From the IMG/VR virus record IMGVR_UViG_3300034072_000829, positions 1-34,791 of that record: a DNA stretch of 34,791 nucleotides; one strand, given 5' to 3'. Of the stretch, positions 18,947 to 27,641 are shown piece after piece (the first letter of the stretch is position 1; each line of letters opens with the position of its first letter). A model generated the notes under the pieces. The model saw only the letters and a list, made by a program, of their open reading frames with translations. It did no database searches and had not been told where the DNA came from. A program made the translations under genes and the position numbers. This DNA comes from a virus.

Positions 18947-20622
18947 TGTGGGACACAAGCTGTCAGGATTGGGAACGGCGTATCGTCGCCGGTGAATCGC
19001 TCATCCCGTTCGATCCCCTGTTCCCTGAGGAAGCAGACGCAGCGCTTGACGTCTTCAAGTCTCTCAAGATCGTGGATGCTCCTGGCAGCCCGACTTTTGG
19101 GGAGGCTTGCGAGGAGTGGGTGTTCGATTTCGTCAGGGCCATCTTCGGCGCTTATGACCATGAGACTGCCAAACGGAATATCCGCGAGTTCTTCCTGCTG
19201 ATCTCGAAGAAGAACTCGAAGTCGACCATCGCCGCCGGCATTATGCTGACGGCTCTGATCCGCAATTGGCGACACTCGGCAGAGCTTCTGATCCTGGCGC
19301 CGACGATCGAGATCGCGAACAACTCATATGGACCGGCCGCGGACATGGTGCGCGCCGATCCAGACCTGACGGACCTTCTGCATATTCAGGACAACTTCCG
19401 TACGATCACTCACCGGGTGACCGGAGCGAAGCTGAAGGTGGTAGCGGCCGACACTGATACGGTTGGCGGCAAGAAGGCTGCTTTCGTCCTCGTGGACGAG
19501 CTTTGGATCTTCGGCAAGCGCAACAACGCGGATGCCATGCTCAGGGAGGCCACAGGCGGCCTTGTGTCGCGTCCAGAGGGATTTGTGATCTATCTGTCGA
19601 CGCAGAGCGATGCGCCGCCAGCGGGCGTCTTTAAGGCAAAGCTCGATTACTTCCGAGACGTGCGGGACGGCAAGATTGCAGATCGTAAGAGCCTTGGGGT
19701 GATCTATGAGTTCCCGAAGGCGATGATAGAGGCGGAATCGTATCTCGACCCGAAGAACTTCTACATCACAAACCCGAACCTCGGCCGCTCAGTTAGCGCC
19801 GAGTGGATCGAGGAGGAGCTGGTCAAGGAAGTCGCGAAGGACAGCGAGACGCGCAACACGTTCTTGGCCAAACACCTGAACGTCGAGATCGGGATGAACC
19901 TCCGGTCCAACCGCTGGGCCGGTGCGGACTTCTGGGCCGACAAGGCGGACGCAGGGATCGATCTGGAGAGCATTCTGGAGAGGTCGGAGGTTGTCGTGGT
20001 CGGTATCGACGGCGGCGGCCTCGATGACCTTTTCGGTCTGACGGTGCTGGGACGTGAACGCGGCTCCCGTGATTGGCTGTCCTGGTCCCATGCATGGTGC
20101 CACAAGGGCGTACTGGAGCGTCGCAAGTCGATCGCCTCGAAGCTCAATGACTTCAAGCGCGACGGGCTGCTGACCATCGTTGATGACGAGCTGAAGGATA
20201 TCTCCGAAATCGTGGAGATTATCTCCGACATCAAGGCCCGCGGGCTGCTGGCCTCGGTCGCCGTGGACCCGGCTGGCCTTGGTGAGATGATCGAAGCTTT
20301 GGCCGAGATCGAAGTTACGCAAGAGGCGGGTAATCTCGTCGGCGCCCCACAAGGCTACGCGATGATGAACGCCATCAAGACCGCCGAGCGCAAGCTTGCA
20401 AATGGTACTTTGAGGCACGCCCCGTCTGCTCTCATGGACTGGTGTGTCTCGAACCTCAAGATTGAGCCCACGGCTACGGCCATTCGGGCGACGAAACAGA
20501 ATGCGGGCGATGCAAAGATTGACCCTGTCATGGCGCTCTTTGACGCCGTCACGGTCATGAGCAGAAACCCTGAAGCCCCAACGGTTTTTGACGCCGATTC
20601 CTGGATTGCGAGCTATGCATGA
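18946..20622 (+). CDS. terL: Terminase large subunit (ATPase-nuclease)
   Basis: The 558-residue protein has the packaging ATPase in its N-terminal half: Walker A SKKNSKST (87-94), Walker B VLVDEL (181-186) and a likely coupling motif YLSTQSD (216-222). The C-terminal RNase H-fold nuclease shows the expected acidic residues: Asp355 in VGIDGGG, Asp441 in VDPAGLG, and an Asp in [12 protein letters not shown] (526 or 533). It moves DNA into the prohead and cuts it. The size is normal for HK97-type terminases. It overlaps the small subunit gene by one base and the portal gene by four. Confidence 0.95.
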   Translation: MWDTSCQDWERRIVAGESLIPFDPLFPEEADAALDVFKSLKIVDAPGSPTFGEACEEWVFDFVRAIFGAYDHETAKRNIREFFLLISKKNSKSTIAAGIMLTALIRNWRHSAELLILAPTIEIANNSYGPAADMVRADPDLTDLLHIQDNFRTITHRVTGAKLKVVAADTDTVGGKKAAFVLVDELWIFGKRNNADAMLREATGGLVSRPEGFVIYLSTQSDAPPAGVFKAKLDYFRDVRDGKIADRKSLGVIYEFPKAMIEAESYLDPKNFYITNPNLGRSVSAEWIEEELVKEVAKDSETRNTFLAKHLNVEIGMNLRSNRWAGADFWADKADAGIDLESILERSEVVVVGIDGGGLDDLFGLTVLGRERGSRDWLSWSHAWCHKGVLERRKSIASKLNDFKRDGLLTIVDDELKDISEIVEIISDIKARGLLASVAVDPAGLGEMIEALAEIEVTQEAGNLVGAPQGYAMMNAIKTAERKLANGTLRHAPSALMDWCVSNLKIEPTATAIRATKQNAGDAKIDPVMALFDAVTVMSRNPEAPTVFDADSWIASYA

Positions 20623-21884
20623 ACTGGTTCACAAGATTTCTACGCCTTGATGGCGCTAAAGACATCGAGTCATGGCGCGGTGGATCTGTGTCAACGGAGA
20701 ACGCTGACAATTTCACAACAAACCAGGTGACAGTTGCGGAGTACCGCGACTATAGGGCCACCAACAGCGGTGTGGGCCTGTCGGCAACGTGGGCGTGCGT
20801 GCAATTGATCGCCGGCACGATCGCGTCACTGCCTCTGATGGTATACCGCACCGGACCGGACGGTATTCGAACGGTCGCGAAGGACCACCCGCTTTATTTT
20901 GTGCTGCATGACAGTCCCAATTTCGACCAGACAGCGGTTGACTTTTGGGAGGTTATGGCGGCGAGCATTGAACTTTATGGCAACGCCTACGCTCTCATGT
21001 CGCGTCGATCGTCTGACGGCGCTCTGACCTCTCTATACCCGATCCGGCCCGACTTAGTGAAGGTTCGTCGGAATGCAGACGGAAATCTGCAGTACGAGTG
21101 GACAGACAACGGCAAGCGCGTGGTCAAGGCTGGAAAAGATGTCTTGCATATTCGCGGATCGTTCGGAGACGCGCTTGGCGGCGCATCAACCCTCTCCATT
21201 TGCCGCAATGTATTCGATGATGCGATGGCGGCGGAGCAAGCTGCCGGCGCAATGTTCGATAATGGCGTCAATCCGAGTGGGATACTCAAAACCAAGGACG
21301 ACGTGCGGCTGACGCCAGAGCAACGCGAAGAGTTGGAACGCCTTCTCCAGCAAAAGTATCAGGGGTCGGTCCGCCAAGGCCGTCCGATGCTCCTCGACAA
21401 CGGCCTCGACTGGAAGCAATTGTCAATCAACCCCGCAGACGCGCAGATGCTGGAAAGTCGGAAATTCAGCGGAGAGCAAATCTGCCGAGTTTTCGGCGTT
21501 CCTCCGGCAATGGTCGGTTTCGGTGACAAAGCATCGAACTGGGGAACCGGAAAAGAAGTAGACGTCCTCGGGTTTCAGAAATTCGCGCTTCGCAAGCGTC
21601 TAAAGCGCATCGAGCAGTCTCTTTTGAAGCAGCTTGTCCCTCTTTCTGAGCGCCGCGCGCAAGGAATTACCATCGAATTTAACCTTGACGGTCTGCTTCG
21701 AGGCGACACGGCCAGCCGGTACGACGCCTATGAAAAGGCCATTCGCATGGGACTGAAGACGCGAAACGAGTGTCGGGCCCTTGAAAACGACCCACCAGTT
21801 GAGGGCGGAGACGTAATCACGGTGCAAATGCAGGACATTCCGCTAGCGAATGCCATCAATGGAGGCCGAAATGACGAATCCTAA
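20619..21884 (+). CDS. Portal protein, HK97 family
   Basis: This 421-residue protein matches HK97-like portals: [25 protein letters not shown] near residue 52, [21 protein letters not shown] around 107, a long helical stem region with [19 protein letters not shown], and [21 protein letters not shown] near 285. A portal forms a 12-subunit ring at one head vertex through which DNA enters. The start overlaps the terminase stop by four bases. The 3' end overlaps the protease gene by 14 bases. Confidence 0.93.
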   Translation: MNWFTRFLRLDGAKDIESWRGGSVSTENADNFTTNQVTVAEYRDYRATNSGVGLSATWACVQLIAGTIASLPLMVYRTGPDGIRTVAKDHPLYFVLHDSPNFDQTAVDFWEVMAASIELYGNAYALMSRRSSDGALTSLYPIRPDLVKVRRNADGNLQYEWTDNGKRVVKAGKDVLHIRGSFGDALGGASTLSICRNVFDDAMAAEQAAGAMFDNGVNPSGILKTKDDVRLTPEQREELERLLQQKYQGSVRQGRPMLLDNGLDWKQLSINPADAQMLESRKFSGEQICRVFGVPPAMVGFGDKASNWGTGKEVDVLGFQKFALRKRLKRIEQSLLKQLVPLSERRAQGITIEFNLDGLLRGDTASRYDAYEKAIRMGLKTRNECRALENDPPVEGGDVITVQMQDIPLANAINGGRNDES

Positions 21885-22539
21885 GACGGCTCCGGTTCTT
21901 GAGATCAAGTCTCTCAAAGAAAACGGTGAGTTTGAGGGCTACGGCTCGACCTTTGGCGGCGAACCGGATGCCTATGGCGATGTGATCGCCCCAGGCGCCT
22001 ATACCGAGAGCCTTGCCAGGCACAAAGCTAAGGGCACGATGCCAAAGCTCTTCTGGCAGCACAACTCTGATGAGCCGATCGGCAAGTGGTTGGATGCTAA
22101 CGAAGATAACCACGGCCTGCTGATGCAGGGGAAACTGAACATGGACGTCCAGCGGGGCCGGGAAGCTTATGCTCTTCTCAAGGCTGGCGACATTGACGGT
22201 TTGTCGATCGGCTATCGGATCAAGGAATACAGCGTCGATACCGAAAGTGGTGTCTGGACACTGGAGAAGCTGGATCTTGTGGAGGTCAGCATCGTGTCCG
22301 TAGGCGCCAACGAGAATGCGGTCGTGCAAAGCGTGAAGGCGGCTAAGGCCGCTCACGACCTCACGGAGAAGCTGAAGGCCGGGGACCGGCTGACAGAGCG
22401 AGAATTTGAAGTCTGGCTCAAGGGGCTTGGCTTTTCAAATTCGCAGGCGGAGCGCGCCGCGCGTCTCCATCTGAAAGGGCAGGGGGAACCTGCCTATGCG
22501 GCTGACGGCGTCGCGTTCTTGCGCGCCTTGATGGGCTGA
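21871..22539 (+). CDS. Prohead maturation protease, HK97 (U35) type
   Basis: The 222-residue protein has the S78/U35 prohead protease pattern: FEGYGSTFGGEPDAYGDVI, WQHNSDEPIGKW with His64, GLSIGYRI with Ser112, and LDLVEVSIVSVGAN with Glu138. The enzyme cuts the capsid N-terminal delta domain after assembly. ATG at 21871 has GGAGG six bases upstream and was preferred over ATGs at 21850 and 21859 inside the portal gene. The C-terminal region (TEREFEVWLKGLGFSNSQA) is a helical tail seen in related proteases. Confidence 0.93.
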   Translation: MTNPKTAPVLEIKSLKENGEFEGYGSTFGGEPDAYGDVIAPGAYTESLARHKAKGTMPKLFWQHNSDEPIGKWLDANEDNHGLLMQGKLNMDVQRGREAYALLKAGDIDGLSIGYRIKEYSVDTESGVWTLEKLDLVEVSIVSVGANENAVVQSVKAAKAAHDLTEKLKAGDRLTEREFEVWLKGLGFSNSQAERAARLHLKGQGEPAYAADGVAFLRALMG

Positions 22540-22571
22540 CAGCCCAAAATCAACCCCAACAGGAGGTTCCC

Positions 22572-23765
22572 ATGTCGGAACAGAAGACTGCGGCCGAGCT
22601 TGCCGCAGAGGTCAAACGCGACTTCGAAACCAAGCATGACAAGGTCAAGGAAATTGCTGAAAAGGCACTGGCAGAGGCCGAAAAGGGTCTGCCGATGGCT
22701 GAGACTGCCAAGCAGTTGGCCGATCAGGCGATCACCAGCATGAACGAGGCGAAAGCACGTCTTGACGAGGTGGAGCAGAAGCTTGCCAGCCGCGGCGAAC
22801 AGACCCACGGTGAACGCACCGCCGGTGAACGGTTTGTGGAAGACGAGGGTTTCAAGTCCTTCGCCGGCCAGACCCGCCCTCGCGGCCGTCACATCGTGGA
22901 AGTGAAGGATATCTCGTCCCTCACGACCGACGCCGCCGGTTCCGTCGGCACGATGGTTCAGCCCCAGCGCGTTGCTGGTACCGAACTGCCGCAGCGCCGC
23001 ATGACGATCCGCGCCCTTCTGGCGCAGGGCAACACCAACTCCAACTCGATCGAGTACGACAAGGAGAAGGGCTTCACCAACAACGCGGCTCCGGTCGCTG
23101 AAGGCGCGCTGAAGCCTCAGTCCGAAATCCAGTACGAAGAGGCGACCGCTCCGGTTCGCACCATCGCTCATTGGATGAGAGCATCGGTACAGATCCTGGC
23201 AGACGCGCCCGGCCTTCGTTCGATCATCGACAACCGCCTTCGTTATGGCCTCTCCTATGTCGAAGAAGCCCAGCTTCTCAACGGCAGTGGCAGCGGTCAG
23301 AACCTCGAAGGTCTGGTGACGGCAGCAACTGCCTTTGCCGCCCCTGGAGGCCTTGTTGCTGGCCAGATGATCGATACGGTTCGTCTGGGGATGTTGCAGG
23401 TTGCTCTGGCCGAGTACCCGCCGAATGGCGTTGTCCTTAACCCGATCGACTGGGCATATATCGAAATGCTCAAGGATGGCGAGGGCCGCTATCTGATCGG
23501 CAATCCGCAGGGTACGCTCAGCCCCAGCCTTTGGGGCCTGCCAGTCGTCGCAACTCAGGCGATGGGTGTTGACAAGTTCCTTGTCGGGGCTTTCGACCTC
23601 GCGGCGCAGATCTTCGATCGTCAGGATGCGACGGTGGAAGTCTCCACGGAAGACCAGGACAACTTCGTCAAGAACAAGGTCACGATCCGCGCAGAAGAAC
23701 GCCTCGCGCTCGCGATCTACCGCGAAGAAGCGCTGGTGTATGGCGATCTCGGCCGCGTGACTTGA
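22572..23765 (+). CDS. Major capsid protein, HK97 gp5 family
   Basis: The 397-residue protein begins with a long charged coiled coil (about 5-77), which acts as the delta or scaffold domain and is removed by the protease, probably near residue 100. The HK97-fold shell follows, with SLTTDAAGSVGTMVQPQ, the E-loop region around 155 (IEYDKEKGFTNNAAPVAEG), and the P-domain with NGVVLNPIDWAYIEMLKD and GLPVVATQAM. AGGAGG is well spaced before the ATG. Size and domain order are normal for the family. Confidence 0.95.
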   Translation: MSEQKTAAELAAEVKRDFETKHDKVKEIAEKALAEAEKGLPMAETAKQLADQAITSMNEAKARLDEVEQKLASRGEQTHGERTAGERFVEDEGFKSFAGQTRPRGRHIVEVKDISSLTTDAAGSVGTMVQPQRVAGTELPQRRMTIRALLAQGNTNSNSIEYDKEKGFTNNAAPVAEGALKPQSEIQYEEATAPVRTIAHWMRASVQILADAPGLRSIIDNRLRYGLSYVEEAQLLNGSGSGQNLEGLVTAATAFAAPGGLVAGQMIDTVRLGMLQVALAEYPPNGVVLNPIDWAYIEMLKDGEGRYLIGNPQGTLSPSLWGLPVVATQAMGVDKFLVGAFDLAAQIFDRQDATVEVSTEDQDNFVKNKVTIRAEERLALAIYREEALVYGDLGRVT

Positions 23766-23830
23766 TCGGGTTCGGCTCATCAAGGGGGGCAGCTTCGGTT
23801 GCCCTCTCTATGAACCGAAGGAGAAGTGAA

Positions 23831-24016
23831 ATGATCAAAGCAATCCTCACCAAACCTCTGGATGGTCAGCCGGAAGGCACGGAGCGGGAGTTTAGCCAGG
23901 CGGACTTCGACCGGCTGAGCGCAAAAGGTGCAGTTCGGGCGGTTTCTGCCGCGACAGCTGCGTCAAAACCTGCCAACAAAAAGGCGCCAGCCGTCGAGAA
24001 CAAGGCATCAATTTGA
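23831..24016 (+). CDS. Small head-associated protein
   Basis: The 61-residue product follows the capsid gene and has AGGAG before the ATG. It begins with beta-like sequence (IKAILTKPLDGQPEGTEREF) and ends in an Ala and Lys-rich tail (AATAASKPANKKAPAVENK). This is the size and place of small head decoration or packaging accessory proteins in HK97-like phages, but no family is clear. The TGA overlaps the next ATG by one base. Confidence 0.62.
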   Translation: MIKAILTKPLDGQPEGTEREFSQADFDRLSAKGAVRAVSAATAASKPANKKAPAVENKASI

Positions 24017-24597
24017 TGTTTCGCCCAGTGCGCATTACGCCGCCGGCTGTTCTTCCGGTCTCCGTAGAATACGTGAAGAAAGCGCTTCGCATCGACAGCA
24101 ATGACGATGATGACGCTATTGACCGTCTTGTCCATGCAGCAGTCGATTTTTACGAAGGCTGGACCGGCATTCTAGGCATTTGCCTAGTGGAACAGACCTG
24201 GAGCCAGAGCTTCGACAGGTTCGATCGCTCTCTTTGCCTCCCGCTTGGGCCGGTTATCGAAGTTTTGTCTGTCTCGTGGCGCGATGCAGATGGCAACCCA
24301 GCTACGGTTCCTGCGTCAAACTATGCGCTCGAGACGAACTCCGGTGGTCAGTCCCACGTCCGGTTCCGAAATGCGTTCTCGCTGCCTTCGGGCCTATATG
24401 AGCGAGGCGCCGTGGCTGTCCAATACAAGGCGGGCTGGCCAGTGATCGAAGGCAAGCCAACCGTCCCAAAAGATATTTGCACGGCCATCATCGCGCGGGT
24501 GCAGATCGGCTACGAGCAAAGCGCGTCCGAAGCTGGTGCGATGCTTTCTGTCATTGAAAATGCGCTGATTTCGAAGTGGCGCAGATTTGCAGTTTAA
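24016..24597 (+). CDS. Head-tail connector (gp6-like) protein
   Basis: This 193-residue protein has the pattern of phage head-tail connectors of the gp6/YqbG type: PVSVEYVKKALRIDSNDDDD, IDRLVHAAVDFYEGWTGI, then a beta region (CLPLGPVIEVLSVSWRDADG) and a C-terminal helical part. The family forms a ring under the portal. It is coupled to the previous gene (TGATG), so ATG 24016 was preferred to TTG 24013. Confidence 0.85.
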   Translation: MFRPVRITPPAVLPVSVEYVKKALRIDSNDDDDAIDRLVHAAVDFYEGWTGILGICLVEQTWSQSFDRFDRSLCLPLGPVIEVLSVSWRDADGNPATVPASNYALETNSGGQSHVRFRNAFSLPSGLYERGAVAVQYKAGWPVIEGKPTVPKDICTAIIARVQIGYEQSASEAGAMLSVIENALISKWRRFAV

Positions 24598-24607
24598 GGA
24601 GGCCCAG

Positions 24608-24799
24608 ATGGCCCGTGTACGCTTCAAGCAGGACTTCGACTACAAACCCACACCCCAGAGCACAATCGCCTACAAGGCGGGCTGGGAGGGCACTGTAAGG
24701 CGCGAATGCGCGGAAGAAGCCGTTGCCGCCGGTAAGGCAGAATGGGCCGGTAAAGACGCGGAGGCAAAGCAAGATGGCGAGGCCGAGATCAGCCGGTGA
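24608..24799 (+). CDS. Small structural-region protein
   Basis: The 63-residue product has AAGGAGG five bases before the ATG. It begins with a beta-rich stretch (ARVRFKQDFDYKPTPQSTIA, then YKAGWEGTVRRE) and ends with an Ala and Lys-rich helix. Such short proteins lie between connectors in many rhizobial and GTA-like gene clusters. No function is assigned. It overlaps the head-closure gene by 26 bases. Confidence 0.66.
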   Translation: MARVRFKQDFDYKPTPQSTIAYKAGWEGTVRRECAEEAVAAGKAEWAGKDAEAKQDGEAEISR

Positions 24800-25124
24800 T
24801 CTGTTCCACCGTGTCGCATTCGACAAGCGCGAAGAAATAGACCGGGGAGATGGTGTCTTTGTTGGTCAGTGGGTCGAGCAGTTTCAGGTTCGGGCAGGCT
24901 TTGCGCATTTGCGCGGCGGCGAAAGCGTCATGGCTGACCGCCTTCAAGGTCAGCACACACAGGTCATATTCGTTCGTTCGTCTTCGCAGACACGGGCAGT
25001 GGATACGGACTGGCGGGTGAGGGATGCTCGAACCGGAACCGAGTTCAACATCCGCGACGTGACGCCCACCGATGACCGACAGTGGCTTGATTTCCTCTGT
25101 CAGAGCGGTGTGGCAAGCGGATGA
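24774..25124 (+). CDS. Head closure / head-tail adaptor protein
   Basis: The 116-residue product begins with ARPRSAGDLFHRVAFDKREE, like head-tail joining proteins (gpFII / Phage_H_T_join pattern), with WVEQFQVRAGFAHLRGGESV and a C-terminal WRVRDARTGTEFNIRDV. These proteins plug the connector after packaging and receive the tail. GGAGG lies nine bases upstream of ATG 24774. The next gene overlaps by four bases. Confidence 0.82.
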   Translation: MARPRSAGDLFHRVAFDKREEIDRGDGVFVGQWVEQFQVRAGFAHLRGGESVMADRLQGQHTQVIFVRSSSQTRAVDTDWRVRDARTGTEFNIRDVTPTDDRQWLDFLCQSGVASG

Positions 25125-25585
25125 CGAAAATTCAAGGTCTCGATCGCCTCAACAAGAAGCTGGCGAAGTTGCCCGCGGTCGCAAAGCAGATGATCCGGCA
25201 GGCGATGGAAGCCAAGGCGAATGAAATCGTCGCCATGATGAAAAACCTTGTCCCGGTCGATGACGGAACGCTGCGCGACAGCATCGGCTGGACGTGGGGC
25301 AAGGCCCCGAAGGGATCGCTTACTATCGCGTCTGTCCAGGCGACTGGCGACAGCGATATGACGCTGACGATCTACGCCGGCAATAAGGAAGCCTATTATT
25401 CTAGGTTCGTAGAGTTCGGTACGGCGCGGCATGAGAACGGCGGCTTGTTCGCCGGCTCCATCCATCCTGGCACGACAGCGCAGCCGTTTTTTTTCGTGAG
25501 CTACAGAGCAAACAAGCGGCGCACGGTTCGGGCGGTTCGGAAAGCATCGCGTGACGCAGCAAAGAAGGTGGCGGCAGGATCATGA
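25121..25585 (+). CDS. HK97 gp10-like tail completion protein
   Basis: This 154-residue basic protein resembles the HK97-gp10 family: GLDRLNKKLAKLPAVAKQMI, then VPVDDGTLRDSIGW, YYSRFVEFGTARH and a GTTAQPFFF end followed by a Lys/Arg-rich tail. The family takes part in the neck or tail completion. An 8-T run at 25487-25494 encodes the FFF; the frame is intact. Overlaps both neighbours by four bases. Confidence 0.87.
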   Translation: MTKIQGLDRLNKKLAKLPAVAKQMIRQAMEAKANEIVAMMKNLVPVDDGTLRDSIGWTWGKAPKGSLTIASVQATGDSDMTLTIYAGNKEAYYSRFVEFGTARHENGGLFAGSIHPGTTAQPFFFVSYRANKRRTVRAVRKASRDAAKKVAAGS

Positions 25586-26004
25586 AAAACGACGCTGCGC
25601 ACGAATTACAGGTCGCGATCATCAACGCGCTGAAAGCCAGCACCGATGTCGTCGCCCTGGTCAGCAATCGTATCTATGACCGCGTGCCGACGACTGACGG
25701 CAAGATCACCGCGACCTTTCCTTACATCTCGTTTGGGCCGGTGCAGGACTTGCCGGAGGACGCTGACTGCATCGAAGCATCCGAGCTGGTCATCCAGTTG
25801 GACGCGTGGTCCCGCGATCCCGGCTTCATGGAAGGCCGAAAGATAGCCAAGGCCATCAAGAAGGCTCTGGACGAACAAAGCCTGCACTTGGCCGATAACG
25901 CCCTTGTCTATTTCGAGTTTGACGGCCGCCGCGATCTGCGCGCGCCGGATGGCTTGACAACCCAGATCGTCAGCACGTTCCGCGCTGGCGTCGAGCATCA
26001 CTGA
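25582..26004 (+). CDS. DUF3168-like tail completion protein
   Basis: The 140-residue protein has the DUF3168 pattern: AAHELQVAIINALKASTDV, NRIYDRVP, FPYISFGPVQDLPEDADC, and IQLDAWSRDPGFMEGRKIA. The family is a tail terminator that caps the tail tube near the head and stands between gp10-like and tail tube genes. The position here matches. Confidence 0.87.
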   Translation: MKNDAAHELQVAIINALKASTDVVALVSNRIYDRVPTTDGKITATFPYISFGPVQDLPEDADCIEASELVIQLDAWSRDPGFMEGRKIAKAIKKALDEQSLHLADNALVYFEFDGRRDLRAPDGLTTQIVSTFRAGVEHH

Positions 26005-26027
26005 AAACGCCAACACAGGAGGCCGTA

Positions 26028-26477
26028 ATGGCTCAAGCAACCACCATCAAGGGGGGCCGCATCCGCGTGCTCCTCGGCAACGACGCTGATCCTATCGTGT
26101 ACGCTGCACCTTGCGGCTTTACTCAGCGGTCCATCACGCTGAACAAGGGCCTCGAAGAGGTCAACATTCCCGATTGCGACGATCCCGATAAGGTCGATTG
26201 GGTTGGCCGCGACGCGACATCGCTTTCCATGGGCATCTCTGGCGAAGGCGTGCTTGCATCCGAGAGCGTCGACACCTGGATTGAAGGCTTCGAAAGCATC
26301 GAGAGCATCCCGGTCAAGGTCGAATGGGAGTTTCCCGCAAAGACGATCACCTGGACCGGCCGCATGCACATCGAAAGCATGGAAGTAGGCGCCAACAACG
26401 GCCAGCGCGCAACCAACAACGTTTCGCTCCAGAGTGATGGCGAAATGGTTCGCGTCACTACGCCGGTCACACCGTAA
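26028..26477 (+). CDS. Major tail tube protein
   Basis: The 149-residue beta-rich protein lies between the tail terminator and the tail chaperones, the usual tail tube position. Features include FTQRSITLNKGLEEVNIPDC, VGRDATSLSMGISGEGVLAS and TWTGRMHIESMEVGANN, patterns common to phage tail tube proteins in alphaproteobacteria. A ring of six such subunits would stack to form the non-contractile tail. GGAGG precedes the start. Confidence 0.85.
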   Translation: MAQATTIKGGRIRVLLGNDADPIVYAAPCGFTQRSITLNKGLEEVNIPDCDDPDKVDWVGRDATSLSMGISGEGVLASESVDTWIEGFESIESIPVKVEWEFPAKTITWTGRMHIESMEVGANNGQRATNNVSLQSDGEMVRVTTPVTP

Positions 26478-26752
26478 TGTCAGCGGCGCCAAACGTAAGG
26501 TTCGGCTTGCCTGAAAGCGATCAGGCAAGTTTCAAAGCCGAAGCAATGGCCATCGGCAGGCTTCCAGAAGAAGAACGCGCGGCGTACTCGATCACAAAAG
26601 AGATGTTCGATACAGGCGAAGGCTGGGCATACCACGAGGGAGGGGCCATGCGCATCGACAAGGGCGGCATAGTGCTTTGTTGGCGGCGCATTGATACCGG
26701 ATCGGCTCCGTATCTGGGAGACGACTGGAGAGATGGAGTGCACAATGCGTGA
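26477..26752 (+). CDS. Hypothetical protein between tail tube and chaperone
   Basis: This 91-residue acidic protein starts at the tail tube stop (TAATG). Segments include FKAEAMAIGRLPEEERAAYS and a beta-rich end (MRIDKGGIVLCWRRIDT). I do not recognise a family. It overlaps the chaperone gene by eight bases. Its place suggests an accessory role in tail assembly, but it might be unrelated to structure. Confidence 0.6.
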   Translation: MSAAPNVRFGLPESDQASFKAEAMAIGRLPEEERAAYSITKEMFDTGEGWAYHEGGAMRIDKGGIVLCWRRIDTGSAPYLGDDWRDGVHNA

Positions 26753-27125
26753 CGCAACTGTCACATTCGACTGGGCAGACGGGACTTACTCGTTCCGTCT
26801 TGCCTGGGGTCAACTGGCCGAGCTTCAGGAGAAGTGCGATGCTGGTCCGTATGTGGTGCTCCAGCGCCTTCACAGCGGCGAGTGGCGCATTGAAGACGTC
26901 AGCAACATCATCAGGCTCGGCCTGATCGGTGGCGGCATGGAGCCAGCGCCGGCGCTCAAGCTAACGCGCGCATACGTCGAGGCTCGTCCACCGATGGAGA
27001 ACATCATTCCAGCGCAGGTCATTCTGTCTGCGGCGCTCACGGGCGCGCCGGAGGAGAAGGTGGGGGAGGGCGACGCAGCAAATCAAAAGACAGACAGCTT
27101 GACGAACTCCCAAACGGAAAGCTGA
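26745..27125 (+). CDS. Tail assembly chaperone, GTA gp10-like
   Basis: The 126-residue product begins with MRDATVTFDWADGTYSFRLA and WGQLAELQEKCDAGPYVV, then LQRLHSGEWRIEDVSNIIRL and GLIGGGM, the pattern of the GTA gp10-like tail chaperone family. GGAG lies seven bases upstream of ATG 26745. These proteins bind the tape measure during tail assembly. The acidic tail (KVGEGDAANQKTDSLTNS) is unstructured. Confidence 0.83.
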   Translation: MRDATVTFDWADGTYSFRLAWGQLAELQEKCDAGPYVVLQRLHSGEWRIEDVSNIIRLGLIGGGMEPAPALKLTRAYVEARPPMENIIPAQVILSAALTGAPEEKVGEGDAANQKTDSLTNSQTES

Positions 27126-27157
27126 GATTTGCTGCGATCTACGGGACCGGCGCTGTG

Positions 27158-27298
27158 ATGGGTTTCACGCCACAGCAGGTAAACGACATGACGGTGTGGC
27201 AGTTCATGGCGGCGGTAGACGGTTACGTCGATGCCAACTCACCAGATGACGGCGGGCTGACGGCGAAGGAAGTCGATGAGCTATGGGATTGGCTTTGA
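27158..27298 (+). CDS. Second tail assembly chaperone (rcc01693-like), short
   Basis: The 46-residue product is MGFTPQQVNDMTVWQFMAAV then DGYVDANSPDDGGLTAKEVD and ELWDWL. The xFTPxxVxxMTVWQF pattern is that of the short chaperone that follows gp10 in GTA-like tail clusters. There is no ribosome site, but the same frame is open upstream, in the -1 phase relative to the first chaperone, through and past its stop at 27125. Translation may therefore come from coupling, a GTG at 27155, or a -1 frameshift, although no canonical slippery heptamer is visible. Confidence 0.72.
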   Translation: MGFTPQQVNDMTVWQFMAAVDGYVDANSPDDGGLTAKEVDELWDWL

Positions 27299-27310
27299 TG
27301 CCGATTCCCT

Positions 27311-27589
27311 TCATCGCCACATGCCGTTATCCTTGGGCTGCTCTATCCCCTCGTATTCGCGACCCATGATCATCATCGGAATTGATGCCAAGAAGGCCAA
27401 GACCCCGATCGTGATGAGTATGTGAAAGATCGTGACGTCTGGAATTTCTGAGGCGTTTCGGATGTTCCCGCGCAACGACGTGAGCATATGTTTGAGCCAC
27501 TCTCTCGTGCCAATCGCAATGCATGGGCCAAGGATAAAAAGGGCCAGTCCCCATTTCCCTAGGCGCGTGAACCTTTGCTTTAACTTCAA
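27311..27589 (-). CDS. Leftward two-span membrane protein, candidate moron
   Basis: The 92-residue product has two membrane segments (KWGLALFILGPCIAIGTREW at about 12-31, and FHILITIGVLAFLASIPMMI at about 55-74) and a basic N-terminus (KLKQRFTRLGK). The start is TTG, with GGGAGG six bases upstream, and a promoter-like pair lies just before it. It points against the tail operon and fits exactly between the chaperone and tape-measure genes. This makes it a candidate moron, a gene expressed from the prophage that alters the host, for example by superinfection exclusion. Function is inference. Confidence 0.66.
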   Translation of the reverse strand: MKLKQRFTRLGKWGLALFILGPCIAIGTREWLKHMLTSLRGNIRNASEIPDVTIFHILITIGVLAFLASIPMMIMGREYEGIEQPKDNGMWR

Positions 27590-27613
27590 TGCGGCCTCCC
27601 TCAGGTTGCCCCA

Positions 27614-27641
27614 AACATATCAGGACAACACTTAATGGCAA
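27614..27641 (-). promoter_or_regulatory. Promoter for the leftward membrane-protein gene
   Basis: Read leftward, TTGCCA (27641-27636) and TATGTT (27619-27614) are 16 bp apart and precede the TTG start by about 25 bp. The element overlaps the start of the tape-measure gene. No repressor operator is present, so expression may be independent of the phage switch. Confidence 0.5.

Noticed and set aside
25487-25494. Eight-T run as a programmed slippage site or frameshift error
   Set aside because: The frame is intact on both sides and fits the gp10-like family; slippage would only truncate the product.
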